A stretch of DNA of 64,000 nt from Cohnella fermenti (GTDB taxonomy: Bacteria > Bacillota > Bacilli > Paenibacillales > Paenibacillaceae), in the NCBI RefSeq assembly GCF_004801405.1, contig NZ_SSOB01000021.1, forward strand, positions 1 through 64,000, read 5' to 3'. The stretch's first letter is position 1; each line of letters opens with the position of its first letter. Below are positions 17,679 through 26,082 of the stretch, piece after piece. The position numbers were made by a program, and so were the translations under genes. The notes beneath the pieces were generated by a model. That model was not told the DNA's origin, ran no database searches, and saw nothing but the letters and a program-made list of their open reading frames with translations.

Positions 17679-18507
17679 GGAACACGAGGAGCACGCGGAC
17701 GAGTCCTGGCTGCTCCCCTACTCCGACTTGATGACGCTCCTGCTCGCCCTGTTTATCGTCCTGTACGCGGCGAGCTCGATCAATATCTCCAAGCTTGACC
17801 AACTAAGCGAAGCGTTCAACAGCGCCTTCTCCGCCGGGCTCGGCGTTCTGGACAAGAGCGCGCTGATCGAGTCCGACGATGAAGCCAGCAAGAGCCAGAA
17901 GCAGCGCCATGAAGAGCTTGGCCTCAAGGTCGAGCAAGAGAAGCTGAAGCAGCAAGAGCAGGAGAACCTGGAGAAGCTGAAGAAGGAGCTTGACCAGTAC
18001 ATCAAGAAGAATGGCCTCGTGACCCAGCTTGAGACGCAGCTTAACCAGTCCCAGCTCATGATCACCATTCGGGACAACGCCCTGTTCGCCTCCGGCAGCG
18101 CGGCCGTCAAGCCGTCCGCTCAGCAATTGGCAGTCGCGATCGGCGTCATGCTGCAGAAGTATCCCGACTTCGAGATTCTCGTGTCCGGCCATACCGACAA
18201 CCAGCCGATCAACACGCGCGAATTCGCCAACAACTGGGAGCTCAGCTCGCAGCGGGCGCTTAACTTCATGCAAGTGCTGCTGCAGAACTCGTCGTTCGAT
18301 CCGAAGAACTTCAGCTTCATCGGCTACGGCGAATATCGCCCGGTCGATACGAACGACACCGAAGCCGGCCGCGCGAAGAATCGCCGGGTCGAAGTGTCGA
18401 TCCTGCGGAAGTATACCGACAACAGCGCGACCGACACGGTTGTCAGCGCCATCTCGGAGGACCTGAACGCTCCGGCGGCCTCGGCAGCGACAACAACGGC
18501 GAATTAG
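17656..18507 (+). CDS. motB: Flagellar motor stator protein MotB
   Basis: A 283-residue protein with GTG start inside motA. The N-terminal helix PYSDLMTLLLALFIVLYA carries the ion-binding Asp24. Next come a plug and a long Glu/Gln/Lys coiled coil (about 75-120), then an OmpA-like peptidoglycan-binding domain (about 130-260) with GHTDNQP and NRRVEVSI. The tail is Ala/Thr-rich. Whether protons or sodium drive it cannot be settled here. Confidence 0.93.
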   Translation: MSRRNRHEEHEEHADESWLLPYSDLMTLLLALFIVLYAASSINISKLDQLSEAFNSAFSAGLGVLDKSALIESDDEASKSQKQRHEELGLKVEQEKLKQQEQENLEKLKKELDQYIKKNGLVTQLETQLNQSQLMITIRDNALFASGSAAVKPSAQQLAVAIGVMLQKYPDFEILVSGHTDNQPINTREFANNWELSSQRALNFMQVLLQNSSFDPKNFSFIGYGEYRPVDTNDTEAGRAKNRRVEVSILRKYTDNSATDTVVSAISEDLNAPAASAATTTAN

Positions 18508-18573
18508 CCAAGAACGCATAACGCAACGGGCAGCTTAACGCATTACTGAGCGCATAATGAATAAATAGACGAA

Positions 18574-18616
18574 GGGGCCGTTCCGGCAGTCATTGACTGA
18601 CTCCCGGAACGGCCCC
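18574..18616. terminator. Strong hairpin terminator after motB
   Basis: Perfect 13-bp arms (GGGGCCGTTCCGG / CCGGAACGGCCCC) around a 17-base loop, between convergent motB and the glucosaminidase-like gene. T-runs are weak on both sides. Confidence 0.6.
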
Positions 18617-18630
18617 TGTCTCATGCTCCT

Positions 18631-19257
18631 CTAGATTGTGCCCCGCTCCATACGTTCCATACGCTCCATACGACCTATATGCTCCATACGCTCCCTGCGA
18701 ATGGTTGCCCACAGCTCGAGATTCCTCCAGATCGCGACCACGTCCTGCCCGTATCGGAAGCCGAACGGGCTCCACTTGCCGTTCAGATCCTCCCAGAACC
18801 GCAGTTCCCCCCGATACCCCAGCTCGTCGATCGCCTGCAGTCGGATCGCGGAACGGCCAAGCTCCGGCGTTGCGCGTCCGGGAAGCTCCTCCGCCTTCGC
18901 GAAGCGATAGAGCAAGCGAATATGCTCCTCGATGAAGCTCTCCGTCCACCGCTCGTCCCGGCCGGTGCTTCCCCACAGATCCGGCAGCCGATTCGCCGCC
19001 CAGGGAACGAGCCGCTTCTCGGACAGCCAGCGCGCTTCGTAGAGCGCCTGGCAGAACGCCACGTCCCCGCGAATGCCGTAGGCGTTCCCGCAGTCCACAT
19101 ACCGCTGCGCTCCTCCCTCGCCGATCCGCAGCCGGCGTCTGGCGGCGAAGTCCTCGAGCTCCGCCGCCGTCAGCCCCGCCTCTCCCGCGATCGGCGTTTT
19201 GCCGGAAGGGTCGCCCCCCTGCTCGATCCGATAACGGCGATCTTCGACTAGCCGCAT
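18631..19257 (-). CDS. Glucosaminidase-like cytoplasmic protein
   Basis: A 208-residue protein; ATG 19257 follows GGGGGGAA. Residues 55-110 (YGIRGDVAFCQALYEARW) look like the helix carrying the catalytic Glu in endo-beta-N-acetylglucosaminidase domains, and the C-terminal FWEDLNGKWSPFGFRYGQD resembles the tail of Paenibacillus glucosaminidase proteins. There is no signal peptide, and the usual NNFAGIGA segment is absent, so the protein may be a derived or inactive relative. The last 18 residues come from a 9-bp DNA repeat and spell Met-Glu-Arg three times. Confidence 0.55.
   Translation of the reverse strand: MRLVEDRRYRIEQGGDPSGKTPIAGEAGLTAAELEDFAARRRLRIGEGGAQRYVDCGNAYGIRGDVAFCQALYEARWLSEKRLVPWAANRLPDLWGSTGRDERWTESFIEEHIRLLYRFAKAEELPGRATPELGRSAIRLQAIDELGYRGELRFWEDLNGKWSPFGFRYGQDVVAIWRNLELWATIRRERMEHIGRMERMERMERGTI
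18644..18697. repeat. 9-bp tandem repeat at the 3' end of the glucosaminidase-like gene
   Basis: Six units of the type CGCTCCATA follow each other without gaps. They encode the Met-Glu-Arg tail of the gene on the minus strand. The same period occurs at 423-548. Confidence 0.75.
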
Positions 19258-19617
19258 GCCGTTCCCCCCATTCCCTCTCCTTGTCCTTCTCATTGTATTC
19301 GGGGCCTGTCGATAACTTGCACTTCAGGCTTACTCTGCTACAATTTAAACCATCAGGCTGAGGATATTTAAAGGATATTCACATATTCACGGGTGGAAGT
19401 CCCCTTCATCCCCACAGGGGTGTGGATAACCGAAGCGGCCTAATCCCTTGATCTGATAGGGTTGTCGCCGCACGTCCAAAAGAAATCCACATCTTACCCA
19501 CAGAAATAAACATGGTGTGCATAAATATGGGGACAACGAGCAGTTATCCACATAATTGTGCACACCATGTTAACAACGAATACACGTTCGCGGTAAAACC
19601 GAGAGGAGATAACACGG
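19258..19617. other. Intergenic region with a DnaA-box cluster
   Basis: No gene in 360 bases. Perfect DnaA boxes lie at 19421-19429 (TGTGGATAA) and 19544-19552 (TTATCCACA), with a near match at 19494-19502 (TTACCCACA) and a weaker one near 19483. AT-rich stretches at 19340-19390 precede them. Both strands are used. Confidence 0.7.
19509..19571. promoter_or_regulatory. 13-bp inverted repeat enclosing a DnaA box
   Basis: AACATGGTGTGCA (19509-19521) and TGCACACCATGTT (19559-19571) are perfect inverted arms. The 37-base interior contains the DnaA box at 19544. It ends 47 bases before tadA, so it may act as an operator, a cruciform or a leader hairpin. Confidence 0.55.
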
Positions 19618-20088
19618 ATGACGGATTACCAGCAAGAAGACGAGAGATGGATGAATGAAGCCATTCGTCAGGCGAAACTAGCAGAGGAGATCGGAGAGGT
19701 GCCCATCGGCGCGGTTATCGTCCGGGACGGCGTCATCGTCGGCTCCGGCTACAATGTCCGGGAGACAACGCACGATCCGACCGCACACGCCGAGATGGTC
19801 GCCATACGGCGAGCGAGCGAATCACTCGACGCATGGCGACTTCTGGGCTGTACCTTATATGTAACGCTTGAACCTTGCCCGATGTGTGCGGGCGCCATTC
19901 TCCAATCCCGCGTAGAGCGGGTTGTGTACGGAACCGCCGATCCGAAGGCTGGATGCGCAGGCACGCTGATGGATCTTCTAAGCGACCAACGCTTCAACCA
20001 TGTGACCGAGTGGACCTCAGGAGTGCTTCAGGAACAATGCGCCATGCTCTTGACCGACTTCTTCCGACGACTTCGAATTCGCAAATAA
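19618..20088 (+). CDS. tadA: tRNA(adenine34) deaminase TadA
   Basis: A 156-residue zinc enzyme that converts the wobble adenosine of tRNA-Arg(ACG) to inosine. ATG follows GAGAGGAG. Zinc and catalytic residues are His57 and Glu59 in the HAE motif and Cys87/Cys90 in PCPMC. Length and motifs are normal. In Bacillus tadA lies near scr/dnaX by the origin; here those neighbours are absent. Confidence 0.95.
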   Translation: MTDYQQEDERWMNEAIRQAKLAEEIGEVPIGAVIVRDGVIVGSGYNVRETTHDPTAHAEMVAIRRASESLDAWRLLGCTLYVTLEPCPMCAGAILQSRVERVVYGTADPKAGCAGTLMDLLSDQRFNHVTEWTSGVLQEQCAMLLTDFFRRLRIRK

Positions 20089-20280
20089 AGCAAGGGAATG
20101 AACAGGCTGCCTGCTTTTGCAATGATCCATGCGACTCTTCTGTAGCTGAATAATCAATCGATCCGCTTCTTCGCTAACTGCGACAATCTCCGGGTCGGTC
20201 AGATTTCCCAGGTCGTTCGCCATGTCGTAGAGCCGATTCTGCAGCATCTCCAGGCGATGGATGAGGATGCTATTATCCAT
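20017..20280 (-). CDS. Spo0E-like aspartyl-phosphate phosphatase
   Basis: An 87-residue protein; ATG 20280 follows AAAGGAG at a rather long spacing. Residues 1-50 (ILIHRLEMLQNRLYDMANDL, then LTDPEIVAVSEEADRLI) match the two-helix Spo0E family, including the SxxxD core that dephosphorylates Spo0A-P to delay sporulation. The last 24 codons run antisense through the 3' end of tadA, so the tail may be a recent extension. It supports a spore-forming host. Confidence 0.7.
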   Translation of the reverse strand: MDNSILIHRLEMLQNRLYDMANDLGNLTDPEIVAVSEEADRLIIQLQKSRMDHCKSRQPVHSLALFANSKSSEEVGQEHGALFLKHS

Positions 20281-20511
20281 TAGGGCTTCTGGCCGCTCCT
20301 TTCGAATTAGATTATTCGTCACACAGCGATACCATCCGTGATCTAAACTCATTATATGATATATTTTCAACCTTTGATGTAGAATCGTGTCGAGCCAATC
20401 ATTTTAATTTCTCTCATTTTCCGACATTTATGGACACGTCGAACCATGACTCTGGTACGATTCTCTGGTCGAACAGCTCCTTAATTCCAGCCCATAAGGA
20501 GGGATTGCCCT

Positions 20512-21204
20512 ATGTCTTCCCGCTTGCTGCTTGTCGAAGATGACGAATCGTTGCACCGGGGAATCGAATTTACTCTCCGCCAGGAAGGCTATGAAGTGAC
20601 GGGCGCGCGCCGGATTCGGGAGGCCGAAGCCGCCGTGCAGGACGCCCGCTTCGACCTTATTATTCTCGACGTTCAATTGCCCGACGGCAGCGGCTTCGAC
20701 TTCTGCAGCAGGCTTCGCACGAAGCACGACACCCCCGTGGTATTCCTGACGGCAAGCGACAGCGAGCTCGATATCGTGCGCGGCCTCGACCTCGGAGGCG
20801 ACGACTACATCACCAAGCCGTTCCGGCTCCGCGAATTCCTCTCCCGCATCCAGGCGGTGCTGCGGCGCCACCGGGGACCGTCCCGCGGCGCTCACGGGGA
20901 TGGAGCCGTCCAGGCCGGCGATCTCACGCTCTATCCGCAAGAGATGCGGCTCACCAAGCAAGGCAGCGAGATCTCCCTCAGCATGACCGAGTTCCGGCTG
21001 CTGTCGCTGCTGATGAATCACCCGCGCGCCGTTCTGTCCAAGGAGCAGATTCTGCAGCAGCTCTGGCAGGACGGCAGCGAATACATGGACGACAATACGA
21101 TTGCTGTCAATGTCCGCCGCCTGCGCGAGAAGATCGAGGATACACCGAACCATCCGCAGAAAATCATAACGGTAAGGGGGGCAGGCTACAGGTGGAACGG
21201 ATAA
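20512..21204 (+). CDS. OmpR-family response regulator
   Basis: A 230-residue regulator with ATG after AGGAGGG. The receiver has Glu9-Asp10-Asp11, phosphoacceptor Asp53, Thr82-Ala83 and Lys104. A winged-helix DNA-binding domain follows at about residues 130-230 (NTIAVNVRRLREKIE, VRGAGYRW). It overlaps the kinase gene by 13 bases. With the ABC transporter downstream it resembles antimicrobial-peptide response modules of the Bce/Vra type. Confidence 0.9.
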   Translation: MSSRLLLVEDDESLHRGIEFTLRQEGYEVTGARRIREAEAAVQDARFDLIILDVQLPDGSGFDFCSRLRTKHDTPVVFLTASDSELDIVRGLDLGGDDYITKPFRLREFLSRIQAVLRRHRGPSRGAHGDGAVQAGDLTLYPQEMRLTKQGSEISLSMTEFRLLSLLMNHPRAVLSKEQILQQLWQDGSEYMDDNTIAVNVRRLREKIEDTPNHPQKIITVRGAGYRWNG

Positions 21205-22502
21205 ACGGAACGGGGCGAAGCTTCGGACGAAGATGGCGCAACCCCGGAATCCGCCGGCTGGTCGCCCTATGCATGGGCATGGCCGTTCTCCTTATCCTGC
21301 TGGCTTGGGCTTACGGGCAGTATGAGGGCGAGCGCCTGAAGCGCGAGTGGCTCGCCAGGGACGAGCGGTTGATCGGCTCGCTGGCCGCCGCCCATCCCGA
21401 GTTGGTCTCGGAGCTTCCCCGGCTGCTCGTCCGGGCGGAGCAGGACGACCCCGAGTTCCGCAAGCTCGGACAGCAGATCTCCTCGCGCTACGGCCTGAAC
21501 GAGGCGACCGACGACGCCATCTTCCCTGTCGTCGAACGGTTCCGCGGAGAGCTCGGCCTTACGCTCGGCATTGGCCTCGGCTTGTTTATGCTTCTGCTGT
21601 CGCTGCTGCTTCTCCGGCTGTTCGACAATCCTTACCGGCATATCAATCGCCTGGCCGTCTCGCTGGAGAATTCGATCAAGCAGCATGCGCCCATGGACAA
21701 GCCCCTCTACGAAGACGGAGAGCTGGGGCTGCTCTCGCATTCCGTCCAGGAGCTCTCCATCCGGCTTCAGGAGACGATCGCCCAGCTTCGCCGGGAGAAG
21801 TCGCTGCTGAAGGACACCGTCGCGGACATCTCCCATCAGCTCAAGACGCCGCTCACCTCGCTCGCCATCTACGTGGAGCTGCTGCAAGACCCCCGCACAA
21901 GCGCCGAGGACGGCCGCGAGTTCCTTGAGACGTGCCGACGCGAGCTGGAGCGGATGGAGTGGCTTATTCTGACGCTGCTGAAGATCGCCCGGCTGGAGGC
22001 CGAGGCGCTGGAGCTCGCGCCGATTCGGGCGCCGCTGCAGGATACGATCGAGCTGGCGCTGGAACCGCTTCGCGGCATGGCCGAGCTGCGCCGGGTCGAG
22101 CTGCAGGTAGAGGAACCGGCGGAGGGAATCTCGCTCGCTCACGACCCCAGGTGGCTGTCGGAGGCGCTCGCGAATCTCATCAAGAACGCAATCGAGCACA
22201 GCCCGGTGGACGGTCGCGTCTCCATCCGGACGGAACGGACGCCGATGTTCGCCCATATCTCGGTGAGGGACCAAGGGGCGGGAATCGACGAGCAGCATCT
22301 CCCTCACATCTTCAAGAAGTTCTACCAGTCCTCCCCGGCCGGCAGCGGGGTCGGCCTCGGCCTGCCGCTCGCGAAGTCGATCGTGGAGAAGCACGAAGGC
22401 CATCTGTCCGCCTCCAGCCGGCCGGGCGAAGGAACCGCCTTCACCGTCACGCTGCCGTTGCACCGCCCAAGCTCCTCCGCCCCCTCCCTTACAGATCTGT
22501 AA
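21192..22502 (+). CDS. Sensor histidine kinase
   Basis: A 436-residue membrane kinase with GTG start inside the regulator gene. Two membrane helices (about 24-42 and 118-140) flank a short external domain; a HAMP-like linker, the His-box (DISHQLKTPLTSLAIYVELL) and an ATPase domain (NLIKNAIEHS, DQGAGI, GLGLPLAKSIVEKHEGH) follow. The external domain of about 75 residues makes it larger than intramembrane-sensing BceS kinases, so it may sense a ligand directly. Confidence 0.9.
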   Translation: MERINGTGRSFGRRWRNPGIRRLVALCMGMAVLLILLAWAYGQYEGERLKREWLARDERLIGSLAAAHPELVSELPRLLVRAEQDDPEFRKLGQQISSRYGLNEATDDAIFPVVERFRGELGLTLGIGLGLFMLLLSLLLLRLFDNPYRHINRLAVSLENSIKQHAPMDKPLYEDGELGLLSHSVQELSIRLQETIAQLRREKSLLKDTVADISHQLKTPLTSLAIYVELLQDPRTSAEDGREFLETCRRELERMEWLILTLLKIARLEAEALELAPIRAPLQDTIELALEPLRGMAELRRVELQVEEPAEGISLAHDPRWLSEALANLIKNAIEHSPVDGRVSIRTERTPMFAHISVRDQGAGIDEQHLPHIFKKFYQSSPAGSGVGLGLPLAKSIVEKHEGHLSASSRPGEGTAFTVTLPLHRPSSSAPSLTDL

Positions 22503-22503
22503 G
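22488..22503. promoter_or_regulatory. Perfect 16-bp palindrome at the kinase stop codon
   Basis: CTTACAGATCTGTAAG overlaps the kinase stop. A second element, CCTGTA-N5-TACAGG, lies at 22545-22561 just before the ABC gene. Both share CTGTA/TACAG half-sites, so they are candidate operators for the upstream response regulator. Confidence 0.45.
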
Positions 22504-22578
22504 GCGGCGCGTCCTTCCGTGTAAGATAAGGCCGTTATACTTGACCTGTAGATTATACAGGGGAAGGATGAACGAACG

Positions 22579-23271
22579 ATGAACAGCATCATCGAGATCG
22601 ATAAACTAAGCAAGACCTACGGCAAGGACAGCACCAAGGTCGAAGCCCTCCGGGAGGTCGGATTCGACGTCGCCCAGGGGGAATTCGTCGCGATCGTCGG
22701 CTCCAGCGGCTCGGGCAAGAGCACCCTCCTGCACATGCTCGGGGGGCTCGACCATCCGACCTCGGGCACGGTGCGCATCGACGGGGAGAACCTCTACGCG
22801 CTGAAGGAACGGGAACGGGCGGTGTTCCGACGGCGGAAGATCGGGTTTATTTTCCAATCGTTTAATTTGATTCCCGTCCTGAACGTCGAAGAGAACATCG
22901 GACTGCCTCTGCTCCTCGATCACCGCCAGCCGGACAAGGAGTACGTCCGCGATCTGATCCGCACCCTCGGCCTCGAAGAACGCCGCAAGCATCTGCCGTC
23001 GGAGCTGTCCGGAGGCCAGCAGCAGCGGGTCGCCATCGGCCGCGCCCTCGCGTACCGACCGGCCATCGTACTCGCCGACGAACCGACCGGCAACCTCGAC
23101 AGCGCCAACAGCCGCGAGGTGATGGAGCTTCTGAAGCTGGCCGTCCGGCAATACCACCAGACCGTCGTCGTCATCTCCCACGATATGAATATCGCCGCCG
23201 AGGCGGATCGCGTGCTGCGCATGCAGGACGGCCGTCTCGTCAGCGACACGCGCGGGGGGAATCGGGAATGA
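22579..23271 (+). CDS. ABC transporter ATP-binding protein (MacB/BceA type)
   Basis: A 230-residue ATPase with Walker A GSSGSGKST, Q-loop FIFQSFNLIPVLN, signature LSGGQQQR, Walker B IVLADEPTGNLD and switch His in VVISHD. The family acts with FtsX-like permeases in peptide resistance, lipoprotein handling or export. ATG lies after GGGGAAGG. The permease start overlaps its stop (ATGA). Confidence 0.93.
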   Translation: MNSIIEIDKLSKTYGKDSTKVEALREVGFDVAQGEFVAIVGSSGSGKSTLLHMLGGLDHPTSGTVRIDGENLYALKERERAVFRRRKIGFIFQSFNLIPVLNVEENIGLPLLLDHRQPDKEYVRDLIRTLGLEERRKHLPSELSGGQQQRVAIGRALAYRPAIVLADEPTGNLDSANSREVMELLKLAVRQYHQTVVVISHDMNIAAEADRVLRMQDGRLVSDTRGGNRE

Positions 23272-25808
23272 AGGGCTACAGCGCGCTCGCCGGGCGCTAC
23301 CTGAAGCAGCAGCGCAAGCGTTCGGTTCTGACGGTGATCGGCATCATCCTGTCGGTGGCGCTCATCAGCGCAATCGGAACGATGGCGATGAGCATCAAGG
23401 ACAATCTGTACAAGGAGGCGGTCTACGACAACGGCTCCTATCACTTCGGTTATGCCGAGACGGACAGCAAGCTGTATGACGAACTGACGAACAATGTGCT
23501 GGTCGACAAGGTTGGCGCCATGAAGCAGAGCGCGACGACACAGGTGCAGGATTCCGTCACGCTGACCCTCAAAGAAGTGAATAAAGACGCGCTCGAGCTG
23601 GCCCCTCTGCATCTGGCCGCCGGCCGGGCCCCGCAGTCCGAGGGCGAGATCATGCTCGAAGAGTGGATTCTCCCCTACCTTCCGGGAGAGCCCGAGCTCG
23701 GCGGAACGACGACGCTGAACGGCCCGGACGGCCAGCCTCGCACGTATACGGTTAGCGGACTGCTGAACAACTCGCGATCGAGCCAATTGAACTTCTCATC
23801 GAGCGTCATCGCCCTGCGCGACGATGTCGGCGCCTCCGCCGGGGAGCTGACCCTGCTCGTTACGCTGAGGCCCGGCGTCGACATCAGCGACCATATGCAG
23901 CAGTTCTCCAAGCTCGCGGAGGACACGTTCATGGCGAATCTTATGGTGCTCTCCTACATGGGCGAATCGCCGAACGACAACTTCAACCAGGTGATGGCCG
24001 TCATCTTCGGCACGCTGATCGGGCTCGTCGTCCTGTCGACCGCAGCCGTCATCTACAACATCTTCCACATCTCCGTGCTGGAGCGGATTCGCCAGTTCGG
24101 GCTGCTGCGAACGCTCGGCGCGACGCCGTCGCAGATTCGCGGACTCGTGTTCCGGGAGGCGTCGGTGCTGGCGGCGATCGGCATTCCGCTCGGGCTGCTG
24201 TGCGGCTGGGGCGTGCTCTGGCTCATCATCACGCTGATGGTCGAGGCCGGCTTCCGGGTGCTGTCGCTGGAGCAGTTCGAGCTGTCGTGGCGTCCGTGGG
24301 TTCTGATTGGCAGCGTGGGCGTCGGGCTTCTCTCGGTCTACCTGGCCGCATGGCTCCCGGCACGCAAGGCGGCCTCCGTCTCGCCGGTCGACGCGGTGCG
24401 CGGCGCGGGCAGCATCGTCCGGGAATCGTATCGCCGCTTCCGGCTGCCGTCCCCGCTTCAGGCGTTCGGCGTCGGCGGCAACATGGCCGCGAAGAACATT
24501 CGCCGCAACCGGAGCAAGTTCCGCATCACAAGCTTCTCCGTCATCATCAGCGTGACGCTCTTCATCGTGTTCCACTACTTCACGCAGGAGATGTTCACGC
24601 TCACCTCGAGCTCGAACGGCGAGGACCGGATTGCCTTCTCCGTGACGCGCTCCTATCAGGTCGAGTCGGAGGACAGGCAGGCGGAGGACTTCCTCACCGA
24701 GGCGCAGATCGAAGCGATCAAGGCAGTGCCGGGCGTGCACGGGGTGTACGGCCGATACGGCTCCTTCGGGCTCGAAGCGCTCGTGCCGAAGAAGATGGTC
24801 AACCAGGAATTCCTGGACATCTCGCAGATGCAATATGCGGAGATGACGGACGGAGGAGTCGCCTATTCCCGTGTGTACACCAGCCTGCTCAAGTACGATA
24901 ACGCTCGCCTGAAGGAGGCTGCCTCGTATCTCGTGGACGGGACGGCCGACCCGGAGAAGCTGAAGGCGATGAACGGGGTTCTGCTCGTGCAAGCGGTGAA
25001 GCCCGAAGATCCGGACACGGGCAAAAAAACCATTCTGGATCTCACGAGCTACCAAGTCGGAGACAAGCTGCTTCTTGATCTGTCCGGAGGGGCGGAGGGA
25101 GACGGCGCTGCGGCCGCGAGCGAAGTGACCGTCGGCGGCATTCTGTCCGAAGCTCCGTTCGGCTACCTGTACGAGGCGAATTCCCTGCGGGTGATGGCCC
25201 CGATTGACGTATACGACGGCCTGGTCGGCGGGAACGAAGCGACCCGCCCCATCGATCTGGTTCGGGACGGCATCGACATCGCCATGGAAGACGGAGCGGA
25301 CAGCGGTCCCGCGCGCGAAGCGCTGCGGAATCTGACGAACGAGACGAAGGGAGCCTATCTGGTCGACACGGCCGCCAGCCAGAAGGAGCAGCGCCAGTTC
25401 AACCTGCAGATGAAGATCTTCATCTACGGCTTCCTCGTCGTCATCGGCCTCATCGGAAGCTTGAATATCGTCAACACGGTCCAGACGAACCTGCTGCTCC
25501 GCCGCCGCGAGTTCGGGCTGCTGCAAGCGGTCGGAATGACCCTCGGACAGTTGAAAAGAATGGCGACGCTGGAAGGAGTGTGGTTCGGGCTGCTCGGAGC
25601 GTTCTGGGGGCTTGTTCTCGGGATCGGCATCAGCTACCTGCTGTTCGTCCAATTGACGAACCTGCAGGGCATGGCCTTCCGGTTCCCGTGGGGAGGCTCG
25701 CTCATCTGCTGCGCGGCCGCCTTCGCCGTCGGCCTGTTCTCCGTGCAGGGGCCGCTGCGCAGGCTCGCCAAGACGAACCTGATCGATTCGCTTCGGGAGG
25801 AGAACTAG
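23268..25808 (+). CDS. FtsX-like ABC transporter permease
   Basis: An 846-residue permease, larger than BceB (about 650). It has an N-terminal helix (about 18-40), an extracytoplasmic MacB_PCD-like domain, three helices (about 240-370) forming the first FtsX domain, then a second long extracytoplasmic domain (about 425-700) and a second FtsX domain near 705-835. This two-block layout fits transporters that move or remove peptides and lipids at the membrane surface. Regulated by the adjacent kinase pair by inference. Confidence 0.88.
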   Translation: MKGYSALAGRYLKQQRKRSVLTVIGIILSVALISAIGTMAMSIKDNLYKEAVYDNGSYHFGYAETDSKLYDELTNNVLVDKVGAMKQSATTQVQDSVTLTLKEVNKDALELAPLHLAAGRAPQSEGEIMLEEWILPYLPGEPELGGTTTLNGPDGQPRTYTVSGLLNNSRSSQLNFSSSVIALRDDVGASAGELTLLVTLRPGVDISDHMQQFSKLAEDTFMANLMVLSYMGESPNDNFNQVMAVIFGTLIGLVVLSTAAVIYNIFHISVLERIRQFGLLRTLGATPSQIRGLVFREASVLAAIGIPLGLLCGWGVLWLIITLMVEAGFRVLSLEQFELSWRPWVLIGSVGVGLLSVYLAAWLPARKAASVSPVDAVRGAGSIVRESYRRFRLPSPLQAFGVGGNMAAKNIRRNRSKFRITSFSVIISVTLFIVFHYFTQEMFTLTSSSNGEDRIAFSVTRSYQVESEDRQAEDFLTEAQIEAIKAVPGVHGVYGRYGSFGLEALVPKKMVNQEFLDISQMQYAEMTDGGVAYSRVYTSLLKYDNARLKEAASYLVDGTADPEKLKAMNGVLLVQAVKPEDPDTGKKTILDLTSYQVGDKLLLDLSGGAEGDGAAAASEVTVGGILSEAPFGYLYEANSLRVMAPIDVYDGLVGGNEATRPIDLVRDGIDIAMEDGADSGPAREALRNLTNETKGAYLVDTAASQKEQRQFNLQMKIFIYGFLVVIGLIGSLNIVNTVQTNLLLRRREFGLLQAVGMTLGQLKRMATLEGVWFGLLGAFWGLVLGIGISYLLFVQLTNLQGMAFRFPWGGSLICCAAAFAVGLFSVQGPLRRLAKTNLIDSLREEN

Positions 25809-25943
25809 AAGGCAGCTCCAGACCTAACGTTACCGTTCGATTCGTTGGTCCAGCGGGTCAACCCGAGTGCGCTTCGTTACGGAATGTCGGAATAGGACTT
25901 CGGAATAGGGAATCTGTCTGTCGCATGTACCCTCTACCATTCT

Positions 25944-26024
25944 AAAAAAGGGTGCCTTATCCCTGCTATTCAGGCTCGTATTTTCCAACAATTAGGATAC
26001 TGACTAAAGGGGATAAGGCACCCA
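25944..26024 (-). terminator. Terminator of the LacI-type gene, with large loop
   Basis: GGGTGCCTTATCCC at 25950-25963 and GGGATAAGGCACCC at 26010-26023 are perfect 14-bp arms around 46 bases. Read on the minus strand, TTTTTT follows at once. A small mobile-element relic is a weaker alternative. Confidence 0.65.
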
Positions 26025-26082
26025 TTGGCGAGAAGGGATAGGGACAATATCGGTCAGAGCGGCCATTCCTCGCAGGAGCCTC

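Noticed and set aside
25950..26023. Possible miniature transposon after the ABC permease gene
   Set aside because: The 14-bp arms followed by T6 on the minus strand fit a terminator of the LacI gene better; no target duplication seen.
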